A stretch of 6,503 bases of DNA from an uncultured Phycisphaerales bacterium. Its GTDB lineage: Bacteria; Planctomycetota; Phycisphaerae; UBA1845; CAIVHJ01. The position numbers and the translations under genes were made by a program. This document shows, piece after piece, positions 5,787 through 6,503 of the stretch; positions within the stretch are counted from its first letter, which is position 1, and the number at the start of each line of letters is the position of its first letter. The notes under the pieces were generated by a model that saw only the letters and a list, made by a program, of their open reading frames with translations, had not been told where the DNA came from and made no database searches. The stretch spans positions 1-6,503 of the forward strand of contig CAIVHJ010000347.1 of the NCBI GenBank assembly GCA_903905665.1. The letters are read 5' to 3'.

Positions 5787-6503
5787 CTATATCAAAACCC
5801 GTCTGCTATAAATCGCCCATTCGAGGAATAGAAACATCAACACCCCGACGAGGACCCAGGGCCACAGCGGTCGATGAGCCATTTGCACCGTGGATGCGGC
5901 ATTGACCGGTTCACCGCCTACTTCAAAATGCGTATTGGGTTCGATGCGGCTTTCGACGGGGCTGAACAAGTTGACGGCAAACTGCGTGGAGCCATCGGCG
6001 GTGGGAGAGGCTTGATAAAAACCGATCAAATCGGTCTTGCCGTAATGAGCCGCTTTGCCCGCCCCCACCAGCACTTCGTCCGAAGACCCGTCCGGCCGAC
6101 GGACCACTACCGAAGACTTGCCGCCGGGGGTCCGAATCATGAGCGGATCGCCGGGTTGGTAAAGCGCATCGATCCCAGCCTCCAGACCCCCCGAAAGGTA
6201 CTGCATGGCATTGTACATGAACACGACGAAATGATCCCGCTTGACCCACGTCGTGTTTTCCCGAACACCGAACGCACAAATCAGATAGTTATTTCCTTTA
6301 TGGTTCACGGCGCTAACGACCGGTCCCTGTGTGGCTTCGATCAGCGATTCGGCATTAGAGGGCAAAATCAATTTCCGCCACTGATACATCTGCACATTGT
6401 CGGGTTCCACATAACGCATCACGGGGTGGCCTTCGTTCCAGTTGAACACCGCGTCGTATTCCACCAGGTCGCCCTGCCCGAAACCTTCAATCATGGGAAC
6501 GGC
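5787..6503 (-). CDS. Membrane-anchored VWA/BatA-like protein, C-terminal part (5' end outside window)
   Basis: This is the C-terminal 238 residues of a larger protein; the frame is open to the window edge (Ala-Val-Pro before the Met at 6494), so the start lies outside. Counting from that Met, residues 1-85 look like the end of an extracytoplasmic alpha/beta domain (for example GPVVSAVNHKGNNYLICAFG). HFVVFMYNAMQYLSGG (88-103) resembles the F-x-F-x-x-N-x-x-x-x-L segment seen in BatA/VWA-type proteins of planctomycetes. A beta-rich domain follows (MIRTPGGKSSVVVRRPDGSS, then GFYQASPTADGSTQFAVNLF). A single membrane span lies near 210-228 (PLWPWVLVGVLMFLFLEWAIY), ending in the short cytoplasmic tail SRRVLI. 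In such families the N-terminus usually also carries membrane segments and a VWA-like domain, which cannot be seen here. Function is unknown; the family call is by overall resemblance. It ends at TAG (5787-5789). Confidence 0.7.
   Translation of the reverse strand, partial: AVPMIEGFGQGDLVEYDAVFNWNEGHPVMRYVEPDNVQMYQWRKLILPSNAESLIEATQGPVVSAVNHKGNNYLICAFGVRENTTWVKRDHFVVFMYNAMQYLSGGLEAGIDALYQPGDPLMIRTPGGKSSVVVRRPDGSSDEVLVGAGKAAHYGKTDLIGFYQASPTADGSTQFAVNLFSPVESRIEPNTHFEVGGEPVNAASTVQMAHRPLWPWVLVGVLMFLFLEWAIYSRRVLI

Overview
The window looks like ordinary chromosomal DNA of a Gram-negative-type bacterium, most probably a planctomycete. This rests on general resemblance: a small conserved protein, two very small probable lipoproteins, and a VWA/BatA-like membrane protein ending in a Trp-rich membrane anchor. 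It is an inference without a database match. TGA serves as the normal stop codon of several genes here.

Layout: 1-347 is the 3' end of an NAD kinase gene. A palindromic REP-like element follows (404-431), then a HAD-superfamily hydrolase (448-1146). A clear -10 box and Shine-Dalgarno site then open a tightly packed four-gene operon (1196-4603): a small uncharacterised protein, a family 1 solute-binding protein, and two CUT1-type sugar ABC permeases (MalF- and MalG-like). All three internal junctions are stop/start overlaps (ATGA, ATGA, TGATG), which indicates translational coupling. No ABC ATPase gene is present, so the importer must borrow one encoded elsewhere.

The best find lies on the minus strand just after the operon (4713-4943). 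It is a complete 76-residue SelW/Rdx-family protein whose reading frame is interrupted by one in-frame TGA exactly at the second redox position of the CxxU motif. Immediately downstream of the UGA the mRNA can form a 6-bp GC-rich hairpin with a G-initial loop, 23 nt after the UGA, as expected for a bacterial SECIS element. This is a likely selenoprotein that ordinary gene calling misses because the TGA is read as a stop. No selenocysteine machinery (selA, selB, selC, selD) is in the window.

Next come two small secreted or lipoprotein-like genes, transcribed divergently (5027-5239 minus, 5507-5698 plus). The window ends in the 3' part of a minus-strand gene for a membrane-anchored VWA/BatA-like protein (5787-6503). 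Hairpins lie in both convergent intergenic gaps. No tRNA, rRNA, CRISPR array or mobile element was seen.
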